Shown piece by piece: positions 1 to 11,700 of a DNA stretch of 18,175 nucleotides (positions are counted from its first letter, which is position 1; every line of letters begins with the position of its first letter). The notes under the pieces were generated by a model. The model saw only the letters and a program-made list of their open reading frames with translations. It had not been told where the DNA came from and searched no databases. Source of the stretch: Spongospora subterranea (taxonomy: Eukaryota; Endomyxa; Phytomyxea; Plasmodiophorida; Plasmodiophoridae); contig OUQQ01000418.1 in the NCBI GenBank assembly GCA_900404475.1, positions 1 through 18,175 of the forward strand, given 5' to 3'. The position numbers and the translations under genes were made by a program.

Positions 1-2
1 AC

Positions 3-236
3 ATTGAGATGTATTGGGGACAAGTGAAAAGGTATTTGAGACAATACTGCAACTATTCATACAGAAGGTCTGGAGGCGATGTTGCCTAAAGGCGTTCGGC
101 TCAGTTTTCAATAGCCACAACCAGGCAACACTCTCGCAAGTGCTTTCGCTATATGGACGCTTACTCGATGAAAAATGGTCAATATCTTAGCATGAAGCAG
201 GTGGAATTCGCTCTGCGAAATATATCGAGCTTGTAA
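3..236 (+). mobile_element. Decayed 3' end of a DDE-type transposase gene
   Basis: The first frame reads IEMYWGQVKRYLRQYCNYSY (3-62). This has the form of the block around the third acidic residue (Glu) of cut-and-paste DDE transposases, where it is usually written IE-x-(F/Y)-W-G-x-x-K. One extra base near 63 shifts the frame to EGLEAMLPKG. A compensating shift near 95 restores the first frame, which runs through CFRYMDAYSMKNGQ and KQVEFALRN to a TAA at 234-236. The RYMDAY and KQ-EFA segments follow the Glu block in the same order in related transposases. The shifts mean this copy is broken, and only its C-terminal part lies in the window. The exact superfamily is not determined. A short real intron instead of two indels is less likely because neither break has usable splice sites. 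Confidence 0.72.
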
Positions 237-445
237 AACGACAGCCACAGATATTCCTAGGAAATCGATACAAACACAAAAACAATTGTCCAACACAACG
301 GTTCAAAGGCCACGAATCGAAAAATTCTGTCAGAAAATGCGGTCATTGCGATTTCAGTCAAAGTAGCCGAAACTCCGTGCGGAATCCCGCAGGAATGACG
401 ATGTTGCCCTGACAGTCGCACAAATCATCCAGAGTTTTCAGTAAA
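237..445. other. Intergenic region, presumed PRMT3 promoter
   Basis: This stretch separates the transposase remnant from the PRMT3 start codon. I see no convincing coding frame on either strand and no clear TATA box. It presumably holds the promoter and 5' leader of PRMT3. Confidence 0.4.
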
Positions 446-2371
446 ATGTCCGATTCAGACGACAGTAGTTGGTCGGACGTGAGCGAGGCGTCAATTGAGG
501 TGGAGAACTGTTTAAGTCTTTTCACAGCGGACAAATACTTCCCCTCGGCTTCCGAATGTTTCGCATGGGATGCCCAGCAACATAATTTTGATTTTTTTTC
601 GTTCCGCCGTTCCAACGGTTGGTCCCTCGACTCATATTTATGCTCGTTTCATAATATCTACATCCTGTATAGAGTTAGACTTCTATGGGTGTGTCAAGGT
701 CATCAATTACATCAGATCAAATGCAGGGATTCCTGCATCGGAAATTGTTGCTATCCTCAACAGTGGTTCTCGAGAGTGGGATGATGATCGCTATTTGACG
801 CCTGCCATTGAGAATGATGCATTATTATTCGGATTCGACGATGGGGCCGTATCTGACGATGATGAAGATATTTCGAACCTAGCTACTGAAAACGAGGCGA
901 TGAAATCCGAAGTTTGACATGCCCTAAATTATGATATGAATTTTCTGTCCTTATTTTCGTGTCCATAGATTATCCAGATGCGGGCTGCATTCCGCAACGC
1001 TCTTGACATAGTCGAACAGTCTAACGACAAATCTGTGGATAAGGTATTGACCAAAATGACCACCGGTGGTCATTGCTAACCAATCGCAGGCTGCTGAAAT
1101 AGCAGAACATGACAAATCATACTTTGCTGGATATGGGACTACCGACATCCATGAAATTATGCTCCGAGATAAAGAGAGAACACTCGCGTATCAATCATTC
1201 TGTAATAACAACAAGAATTTGTTTGCTGATAAGGTCTGGTACATGCAATGGCATAGCATTAGTGATTAAAAGTTTCTACTGCTATAGGTTGTGCTCGATA
1301 TTGGATGTGGATCTGGTATTCTGTGTCTATTTGCTGCTCAAGCGGGTGCTAAGCGAGTTATCGGGATTGATAACGCTGACATTATTCATAAAGCTCGGCG
1401 GGTTGTTGAACGTAATGGATATGGGAACGTTATTGAGCTCCTTCAGGTACGACGTATTTTTGGCCCACTATGAATTGAGCTTATTGCCTTGACGATCAGG
1501 GTAAAGTAGAGGACATCAAGTTGGATTGTAAGGTGGATCTGATCATATCAGAGTGGATGGGATATTTCCTTTTGTATGTTCACGTATTATCGTTTCACGA
1601 AGGACACGTTGTGATACCTGGTGTAATATTGACTTAGGTTTGAATCCATGCTGTCGACGGTACTTGTCGCTCGTGATCGATTCCTTATTGACAAAACTAA
1701 AGTGTTTCCTGATCGAGCGACCCTCTATGTGATGGGGGTTGAAACTAAGTCTTTCTGTAATCAAGGAGCTTCATTTTGGAAAGATGTATATGGGTTAGAA
1801 TAGCACATGGGTCTGCATGCAGGAAATCGACTTATAATGTGTTGCCTTACAGATTTGATTTAACTGACGTCTACGAGCCGAACAAGAATCTGGAACTGTT
1901 CCGCCACAATCGTCGTGCTTGTATTGAACATCTTCCTCAAGATGCAATATGCACAAATACTTCTGTCATTCGACAAATTGATGTATCAACTGTCTCTGAC
2001 AGCGATCTCGATTTCAGCTCCGAATTCACTCTTTATGTATTGCTCGTGATCATTGGTCGGATATTACATCTAAATTACAGCAGGTTAAACGTGATGAATG
2101 CCTTGACGCGATAGCATCTTATTTCACAGTGGACTTTGAAGGCGATTGCGAATTCCCAGTTCGATTGTCGACAAGCTGTACTGATCCATTCACCCATTGG
2201 CAGCAGACTCTGTTCATGCTCGCCAGCCCTGTTCCAGTACGCGCTGGTGATGTGATAACTGGACGGATCCGCGCCTGCCGCCCAAGCAACGCTCCCCGCG
2301 ACTACGACATCGTCCTGGACGTCTCGATCAACGGCACACCTCTCGCCCCAATGTGCTATTCCTTATCATAA
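446..2371 (+). CDS. PRMT3: Protein arginine N-methyltransferase 3 (type I), nine exons
   Basis: Exons: 446-617, 673-911, 969-1043, 1090-1233, 1288-1446, 1500-1573, 1638-1793, 1853-2036, 2081-2371. They join in frame to 497 codons; human PRMT3 has 531. The enzyme transfers methyl groups from S-adenosylmethionine to arginine side chains; in PRMT3 the classic substrate is ribosomal protein S2. Visible in order: an acidic N-terminus with the Trp typical of PRMT3, a C2H2-like region (residues 22-50), the LDFYG-VK-INYIRS block, a predicted helical linker, the YFAGY...IHEIMLRD signature of type I enzymes (from about 173), SAM-binding motif VLDIGCGSGIL (212-222), the double-E loop SEWMGYFLLFE with Glu281 and Glu290, and the THW loop (439-441). 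The C-terminus CYSLS matches the usual PRMT3 end. The catalytic core looks intact, but the zinc finger has lost ligands. All eight introns are 44-64 bases with GT-AG ends. The ATG at 446 fits the family N-terminus. Confidence 0.93.
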
Positions 2372-2776
2372 TATAATGCCACACATGTTTCATTCGCGCG
2401 ACCATTCATGCCCGTCAGTGCTCTAGTATCGAGGGCAATGCCAATGGACTACGCTTCACTCTGCGTCGGACCCCGCTTACGTTTGCGTCGAAAGACTGTC
2501 GATTACTTGTTCTCGCAGAAACGCAAACTCAGGCGTATCCTCGTTTCATAGATGCCGCCGTGCAATTAGATGGACCAGAATACTTAGGTTATTGGAAACG
2601 ATATCATGTAGACACAGTAGGAGCCGCATACTCCTGAGGGAATTGCACACTGCAGTGTCATACGGTCACAGTGTCACAGGAGTTCGCCCCACCTTTTGCA
2701 GATTGTTTTGTCATTTTTGATTACCGAAGTTAGAACATGACGAATTTCTGATGAAGAACAGTTAGGCTAGCTACAG
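2372..2776 (+). other. Intergenic stretch with an unexplained start-less open frame
   Basis: A plus-strand frame stays open from 2377 to a TGA at 2638-2640 (about 87 codons) and contains no ATG. Its sequence (for example AAVQLDGPEYLGYWKRYH) looks protein-like but I do not recognise it. Possible acceptors lie at 2418 and 2426. Splicing from a GT at 2353 to 2427 would join it in frame to the last PRMT3 exon and replace the last six PRMT3 residues. It could instead be an upstream exon of the following giant gene, or chance. The remainder (2641-2776) is AT-rich. It ends in CTACAG directly before the ATG at 2777, which could be an acceptor for a 5'-leader intron. Confidence 0.35.
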
Positions 2777-5700
2777 ATGAGTGCGATGACGCCGCGGCAA
2801 CCGGCTCTCGCCATGAGAACTTCTTCGGCGCACAAGTCCAGGAATGAGTCGATCGCTCAGCTGGCCGCAGCGCAATTTGCAACGCGGAAGAAGGGGATCA
2901 AGATGGTGCTAACTGCATCCAATGCATCGGCGAAAGCTGCAGTGCTGGAATCTTTGAGTAAGAGTGCTGATAGAGGTAGCCGTCTTGGTAGTAAAAAATC
3001 CAACACCAGTAATAACTACCGTGTTCTTGACGCCAGTAAACAAGGTAAAATTGATCCCATAGGAACTTGAGTTTGAACTTATGGTGTCAAACGTTAATGT
3101 ACAACAGGTTCACACCATTCCATCCAAAAAGAGCACACTTCGGTAGATTACATAGATATGTTTTCGTTTTTTTTTGTGGTCGTCATCATATTCAATAGAG
3201 CATCGGCGCTGGATCTCATGCATTTGGTCGATCACCTATAAAGTAATTCTGCTTAGTTCTCATACTAGAGCCTCAAAAATTGATATGAATTCGAAATCAG
3301 TGAGGACAGATCCGACACAAGCAGCAGTTTTAGTTTTCTCGATCTGGAAGGCAGTAAGCTGGCAGGTCTAACTGTTTACCAAAAGGTTTTTCTCGCCAAG
3401 TAAGGCTTCAAGCATAACGATTCAGTTAGTATGACAGAAAATGGTCATGAACGCGCGAAGAAAGCCGAAATTTGATGAGTCAGTTTTGAAGCGATCAAAC
3501 CCCAAAGAAACTCGATTAATCATGCTTGATGATCGGCTCAGGAATGGTGCTGCTGGGTATGTCGACCACACTCTGTTTCTAACAGACCATATCTAACTGT
3601 CGACAGGTATGCGAGAAACGCAATGCAAACAGCGAAATATACAGTGGCGACATTCATTCCGATCTGTCTATACGAACAGATATTTCTTCCGATTAATATA
3701 CTGTTCTTCATTCTCATCCTTATTAACGTAGGTGCCTAATACTGTTTTGTTCCACCAGTCTCATACTGCATCGCGTAGTTAATGACAACTACATACGTGA
3801 GCTCATTCTTACCTGTCAAATACGAATTCATCATTTGGATCAGTTTCCGTGTATTAAAGGAATGGTCTGAAGATTTGAGACGAGCTCGCGCAGATGGCCA
3901 AGAAAATGCTAAGCGTACTTTAGTCCTGGACCCAAACCAACTACGAGCCGTGGCAACAAGCAGCAGTTTTGTGTCGATGTCTTGGGGCGACATTGTTGTT
4001 GGAGATATAGTACAAGTGATGAATGGGGAACGATTTCCTTCAGATATGGTTCTGCTGGCTACTGAACCATTGGAAGGTCAACACGACGGAGAGTGTTTCG
4101 TTGATTCATCCAATGTCGACGGGGATGAAAATCTGAAGTTGAAGCGAGCCATTGAAGTGACCTCTATCTTCAAGACTGGAACATGTTTACGCCGACTGAA
4201 AGGTACTGTAGCCATCGACAGTAGAGAAGAATCAATAACTTATCTCATTAACAGGTGCACTGTCTTGTGAAAATCCCAACACATCTCTGAGTACCTTCGG
4301 AGGAATAATCGGTTTGGATGTAAAAGAAGCAGCTGCACAGATGCAAAAGGAGGAAATGGAAAGGTTTGCCGGAATGCCGCTAGAGCAAACAGAAAAGGTC
4401 AAACCAAGTTGTAGATACTAATTCAAACACTGAAAGCGCAATTATATCACCAGGTCAAGCGGATTCTAAAGCAAGAACTTTCTCGTGATGTGAATAGCGA
4501 TTATTCTCATGTCGAGAAGCTCTCTCCCCAGAATCTAGTTCTTCGTGGTACTCGCTTGACTTACACTGAATCAGCTACTGGTGTCGTCGTGTATGCAGGG
4601 CACGATTGCAAAGTTGCCCGAAATTGGTTAGGGATAGTGAATATCACCAAAAGATCACATCTGATGAAGACTCTGGACCATGTCACCATATTATTGCTCG
4701 CAATACGAGTGCTGTATTCATCATGTAGTGCAATTGGCAACAGCCTATTCAGCAGGGGGCAGTTTTACATCACTCTCTCATCTGTCATCGACGGATTGGG
4801 TCTTCCTCATCTAGTGGATCTAACTGAGTTCTGGCCGATGGATCTGTCGAATCGCTCAGACATAGTAATATCCTGGTCTTATTTTTTTTTTATGTACGGA
4901 GGCGTTTTATCACTATCAATTTGGATCACTTTAGATCTTGTGGGTTTTTCTCAAGGTGTCTCCATCGGCACAGACCAGAAGTTATGGGATCATGCGAATA
5001 ATTTAGTGAATAAGGCTTCCATGATCACTTCAAATGTCAACGCAGATCTAGGCCAAGTTGAACATATTCTTACAGATAAACACGGTTTACTAACCTCCGG
5101 GAAGATAGAAGTGTGTCGGATTAATATTAATGGCGTTGAATATGCTGGTCGAAAAACAGTTTTACGAGGTTGGATCAAATAATTATCCTGCATATTTTGG
5201 TAATAATCCAGCAATATCTACAGATAACGAATCATATGCAAATCTTATTGACGATATATGGAACGGAAATCCTGAGAGGTCTTCGGACGCCAAATTCACT
5301 GTAACAATGATGGCAATATGTAACTCGATTACGTCAAGGATTAAACTACCAAAAGAAAAACGTGAAATGGAAAACCGCATCAAACGCGACGAACAGTTTT
5401 TCAACAAATCCTTCGAGTATCGATCATCTTCCCCATACGAAATCGCCATGGTTGAAGCCGCAAAATCTTTCGGATATGAGTTTAAATCCCGCAAAGGCCC
5501 AGTTTTGAGATTATCCATTAAGCCAATCAATCAACCTCCTCGAATCAAAAAATCGTCGCAGGAGTTTGAGCTGTTGGCGATCAATTCCATGTCTTCGCGG
5601 GGTCGGATGTCAGTGGTGGTGAAGTATTCAGATACCGAAATTTATCTGTACTGTAAGGGGTGGCCTAAAGAAATGATCGACAGATGTGTCGATATTCATT

Positions 5701-8700
5701 GCCAGCGGTATGATGTTTTGAGGACCATCGAGCGATATCGCCGTCGAGGTTACAGGACAATGGTGATGTCCAAGAGGAAGCTTCCACTAACCTATTTCTA
5801 TAACGTTTGGCTACCTTTATATCACAAGGCCCGGCACCTTGATCCTCGTAATCCGTTATGGTCTGATCATGATGCGATCACGCGAGAAGTGCTTTTGGAC
5901 TCGGAACCCAACCTGACATCATCGACCTTGCTCCATCTCGCCGACAGCGTTGAATGCAAGATGCGATTCGTGGGACTTGTCGCCTATGAAGATATCGTTC
6001 CAGACACGATCCCAGCGATGATTCAGAGAATCCAGGCCAGTGGAATCAAGTTCTGGTTGGCAACGGTTGACCCTCTAGAACACGCCATTGGAACAGCATA
6101 TAGCTCTAACCTGGTTTCACCATCAATGACAGAACTACTACTGATATCGGATCCGAACACAGCGCCAGGCAAGATGACCTACCTGTCTCTTAACGGCCGT
6201 CGTTCTACTGATGTAATTCCACCGGATCCGGATATTGACCCAAGAGTTGCGAAAGCTACATCTTTGTCGATGGATGATATTCATGATCAGGCGTTAGCTT
6301 CAGCACTAGCCAACACTAAGACTCCAGTGATGATTGCTGCCGAAATGGATACCATCTGCACACGTCTGCGAATCGAGCTGTTTGATTATGCATCGCGATA
6401 TCTAAACCAGCCCAAGGAAGGAAAGATTGCCGTGTTTGTAGACGCGGTTTCTTTGGAGCTAATTCTAAACGACGCGTCCATGTCCAAAACATTCTATCAG
6501 CTGTGTAATTCTGCTGATTGTATTGTTGCCGGAGGATGCTCCCCTGAGCAGAAAGCCCGCATCGTTCGCTTCATCAAAACCAAGGGCGGTCACCTAAGCT
6601 TTGACATGGCCAACAATACTATACAGGATTGCCGGCAACAACTTTGCATGACACGGGGCGTACTCCCCCGTCTCCGTATATATCGCCAGTTAGTATTGGC
6701 ATCTCTGAGCAAATCCCTGTTCGCCCTGCGATGGGTGGTGAGGGATCAAACTGTGACCCTTGCTGTTGCCCGTGCCGCCTGCGATATCGCCATGATGTCG
6801 AACGCTCATGTGGGGATCGCAGTTGGCAACATCAGCTTGACCCATCCAAACGAAGCTGTCCTATGCAGCGACTACAGCATACCCAAGTTTCGCATGCTGT
6901 CGCGATTAATATTAGTTCATGGTCATTGGAACTATCACCGATTATGTGTTGTCGCCCAGCTGTCAATGTACAAGTCAGTGCTGTTGCCGACAATCACGCT
7001 CCTACATGGTTTCTTCAATGGATTCTCTGGGGTGTTGTTCATTCGTGAGGCGCTGTCGGACGTGTTCAATTTGTTCCTAACGCTATTACCCGTACTAATG
7101 GTGGGTATTTCCGAACGAGATGTCGCTGATGACGTGGCCGAGATCGACTCCCGTATCTATTTTCAAGGCGGCTGTAAAAGGGGCGGGTTCAACCTAAGTC
7201 ACGTCCTGCAGTCGGTAGTCAATGGCATATGCCATGCGATTATCATATTCATATTGACGATGGCGTCCATCAATGCGTTGACCTCAATGGGGTTCACCAA
7301 TCTTCCTGCGATCTTCGCCACCTCTGCTGTCGATAATAACGGAATCGGTAGTTTATACGCGTCTGGGATTCTGGTGTTTGTCGCCACAGCGGCGACTGCA
7401 AATGTCAAGTCGCTTCAGAGCATGACATCGTTCTCGGTTAATGTAGCATTTGTGGCATCCGTCTCCATGGTCGGGATGATGTTCTGGATTACGATAGCTG
7501 GATCGATGGACTGGACCTTCCATGGTGATGAACACGATGGCATTCAGACATATCCATATGTGTTGATCGTATCTCTAATTGCTGTATTCTGTATCGTCCT
7601 TGATATCACCATGTACAGAATTCGATACATCATATCGCCGTCGTTCTTCGATCGAGTTCGCGCCCTGGAAATGTACGTCCGAAAACTACGCGTTGAGTTG
7701 ATTCTGGCAAAAGCTATAGACGCGAGCGTATCATTCTCCGATATGTTCAACACTCTTCGAATTCGCCTTCAGCCATATACGGAGGGGCATTTGATGATTT
7801 GTGGCAACAAAGCTGATCGATTCAACGGGACATTCATGATGCTGAGCCCAAGAGTATGGGAATCGATCAGTGATCAGCGGTCTCTCAAGGTTGTTTCATC
7901 GGATCCTGTCACGACAGAACAGTTAAAATCAACCAGATCTTACTCTGGCAGTTCTGCTAACACAGAATCGTTCGTCGATCAAACGCGCGATGGCATATCG
8001 GTCCGCCGTTTATCTGTTATCAGGCAAAGGACGATGTCCATTGCTCCTTCTCCTCATCCCACCATCGATGTCAATACCGAGCAAGATGCCACTTCTGCAT
8101 CACAAGCGACATCGACGCTAATCCCTCGTATTTCGCATCGTGCGTCGCTCATGATGCTCCGGAATCCTTCGCTATTTAGTCAACAACGACGTGCTTCTAC
8201 GACGTCTCAATCGGAAAATATCGTCCACCAGACCAACGTCAGGAACTTTACATCCGAATCCAAGCAACCCATGTCAAAATACTCAATGCGACTGTCGACG
8301 TTATCGCTGAAATTCAAGCCAGATCGTATACAGTCGGTGGATCCGGCGATGGTCAAGCGCTCGGAGAAAGAATGCGAAGAACGGGAATTTTCGTACAGTT
8401 TCCTCAGCGAGATGTCGTCATGGCGAGGAGTCCATTTACGCCTCGGATTACTCGGCCTCCTACTGATCTCGTGTAAGTCTGGCTGTCATTTCAAGTTGTG
8501 GAGTGGGTGAGAATGATTGGAATATATTCAGATTCGCTGTGGGAAGTGAACGAGACTCGCCCATGGGGAACGGCCCGAGTCCTGCTTGGCGCCATCTGGA
8601 TGACGGCGCTAATCGTCGTACTGGACCAGTATCGCAGCCGCTCCACGCGCCTGTTCATCGCCTGCCTGACCCTGGCTCTGTGTGTCCTCAAGACGGCGAC

Positions 8701-11700
8701 GCTGTGGCCCATGTCCAATGACGTTGTCGATAAGATCGGTCGCGATCGTGGCGATCTCGATGATCTCACCAAATCGGCCTACATACGATTGCTTCCATTA
8801 GCATTATTTCCCTATCTGATTTTCAACGTGCTCTCACTTAATTTTATCGACTCATTCATCGTTATCATCATCGATTTTATCTTGATGAATGTGTACTTTT
8901 TTATTGGACCAATGTTGGGCGACATCGTCTTCGAGATGTCGCCATTGCGTGCCGCTCTATTCGATAGCTCGTATCTGATCGTGGCCATCATCTGCGGGGC
9001 CAGATGTTATGCATGGGAACGGTCCAGACGCATTTTATTTCTTCAGGAGCAGCGATTCCGTGTTCTGTTCCATCTGTCGTCATCTCTGGTGCATGGAATG
9101 GTCCCCGATTCGGAATCCGATTCCAATACGATATCGCAGAAGCTCTCGATGATGAACGGGATAACAGGGATCGACCAGTTTCGATCCTATATCGCAGGGC
9201 GTCTGAGTAGTATTCCCACCGCCACCGTTCCCGACGCCACCGTTATCGTAATCGGAATCGATAATCTCCCTCGTTTGATCCAGCACCGCACCCCAAGTCA
9301 AGCCATATTTCTCATCAGCAAAGTCCACGAAACCATCTCCATTTCACTGCAACGATCGGTGGCTACAGTTGACCTACATCTGACGGCGATTGGCGCGGGA
9401 CAAGGTGCGATCATGGTGGCGTACGCCGGCCTAGATAAGCGTCGGCAATGCGATAGCGCGGTGGAGATGGTCAGGATTGCCGTTCAGCTGTCGGAGCTTA
9501 ACGATCCTCGAACATCGCACAGTCTATTCGGTGTTATGATTACATTGGTGATCGGGATTCATACAGGGCGTCTCGTCCAGGGTCCGATTCCGTCGTGGGA
9601 TGTGGCTGAGGACGACCAAGTCCCGCCGTTGGTGTATTCGGGGGTGATCGGGGAAGCGATTATCGGTGCTCGCGCCATACAGAGCATGGGCGAAGCCGGT
9701 CAGATAATTTTGAGCGCTGCGACGTATAAGCTTGTTCGCCACCTCTACACAGCAAAGCCGATCATGAACAAAAAGAAACAAACTGGCTCAGCATTAGCCT
9801 CGAGCAACTCGTTCTCGGAAGCGCCAGACAGCAGTTCCACAACCACCTCAGAGGTTTTCAACCGGAGGATTAGCGTCGCCTCAGCGGCTAAGGAACTTGA
9901 CAACTTTTCCAAGACCACATTCTTATTACGAGCGCATCTACCTATTGCAAATCATAAGCGTATGTTCCGAACAATCGTGAACTGTTTTACAGGCTACGAA
10001 GTGGTTAATCTTTTGTTGACAAAAAATGTCGTGATCAGCAGGTAAGGATTTTTTCGTCATTGACCAATTTGTTTACTCAACGGTTCAGTAGGTTTGACGG
10101 GGTCAATCTGGGAAATTCGTTGATCATGCGCAACGTACTGGTGCACGCCGTCAAACCTGGACGGGAATTCGTCGATAGCCAATCGGAGCTCTATCGATTT
10201 CGGATATCCCACGAGATAGATATCGGTCATGTGCTGAGCGTGGTTAAGCGCACGATAGCGATCGGCACAACCAAGCACTGGTTCCGATCATACCCTGGCA
10301 CGTTCACCGGGCGTCATTTCATCGATTGCCTCATCGCCAAAAATATCTGCACCGAACGCCAGTTTGCGACTCAGATCGGCTCCTACCTGACCTCAAAATC
10401 GATCATCCAGTGTGCTGTTGATCCGCGCCAGCCATTTTCAGATGATAATTGCCCATTTCGGTTCAATCGGGCCGAAAGGCTTGATGACCAGGCGTTGGCT
10501 CTTGGGTTGATCAGAAACCTGGACTTGAAACGGCGAACATTTCGAGGCAAGCCAACAGGAAACAACAAACTCCAATCGAGCGTGTTTTGACCCGGTTTAC
10601 AGGGAGAACGTACGCCCGCACCTTTCTAGGGCGAGAGGCGGTATCGTTCATGCTGGAAGCTGGTCTAGCTCAGACACTGGATCAGGCGCTCGATTTCGGC
10701 AACTTCCTCAAATCGTGTGACAAACTTAGTCACGTCTGCGACCCAACGGTGCCATTCCTCAATACCAGTGACCTTTACGTCATCACCATAGGTTTGTTCC
10801 ATGTTGTCTGCGTTTTTTTCTACATCACTTTGAGCATTGGTTGTCGAGGACTTAGCCGCACTAGTTGTTTACCTTGCTACAGACTTTCAATTTGCGATTC
10901 TGTTGTAGATGAAGAGCATATGGATAAATCAACTGGCCGAGGGTCGCTCCAATTGTCGTCGTTTCTCGACAATGTTGGCCATTATCGATTAACGGCCTCC
11001 ATCAAATCGGAGAAAGATTTCCTGGAGCGGTCCATCGATGAGAATGCGTTTGTCAAGAATCTCGGTGTACCCGTTCGCATGTATGAGCAGGAGGTGCGTT
11101 AAGCCATCATATGGCACATGACAATTATCAATAATACGACCCTGATAGGCCCAATTGATGTCTGCTCGTGTTCCAATACGATTGTGAGTTCCTGTTGTGA
11201 AAACGTGCTGCAAAACACGTCATTAGTTAAACGTTTGAATTGTTCTAGGATGACGGCGGCCTACGATATCCAGAAGCTCCGATCTGACCTATCGTCGCTG
11301 CCATGGTAATCAACGTTCAGATAATCTTTGGCCGAAATCGACGATTTTTATATCAAAGCAACTCTGTAGGGAATCCTTGGAAACCGATTACCAGACCCAC
11401 AATAGTCAAGGACTTCTGAAGCGATTAGCGAGTGGTTATGATAAGGTTCATCAATGGGGTTTTCGTTGTGGCTTCTCATTTATGATCAGAGTATTGTTAG
11501 GCGCTTGTAATTGCAGGAATCGAGTTGTTGACAATGGCCACGCTGGCGTTCGAACCTGCTGGTTTTGCCTTGCTTGTTCTATATTTGGTACATGATGGCG
11601 AAATGCGGAAAATATTGAAGATGACTGGCAAGCTCTTAGATAATCGGTTGTTCGTTCAGTTTCCTGATCCAGTCACCTGTTTGGAGTAGCTACCTGTTTG

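Noticed and set aside
510..527. A GT...AG stretch of 18 bases inside PRMT3 exon 1 that might be a tiny intron
   Set aside because: All other introns here are at least 40 bases, removal keeps the frame but does not restore the zinc finger, and it would delete the only remaining CxxC-like cysteine.
6629..7048. Plus-strand open frame of 139 codons in another frame
   Set aside because: It overlaps the P4-ATPase exon, where SPEQKA, SDYSIPKF and LVHGH are read in the main frame; its composition (Pro, Cys, Ser rich) is shadow-like.
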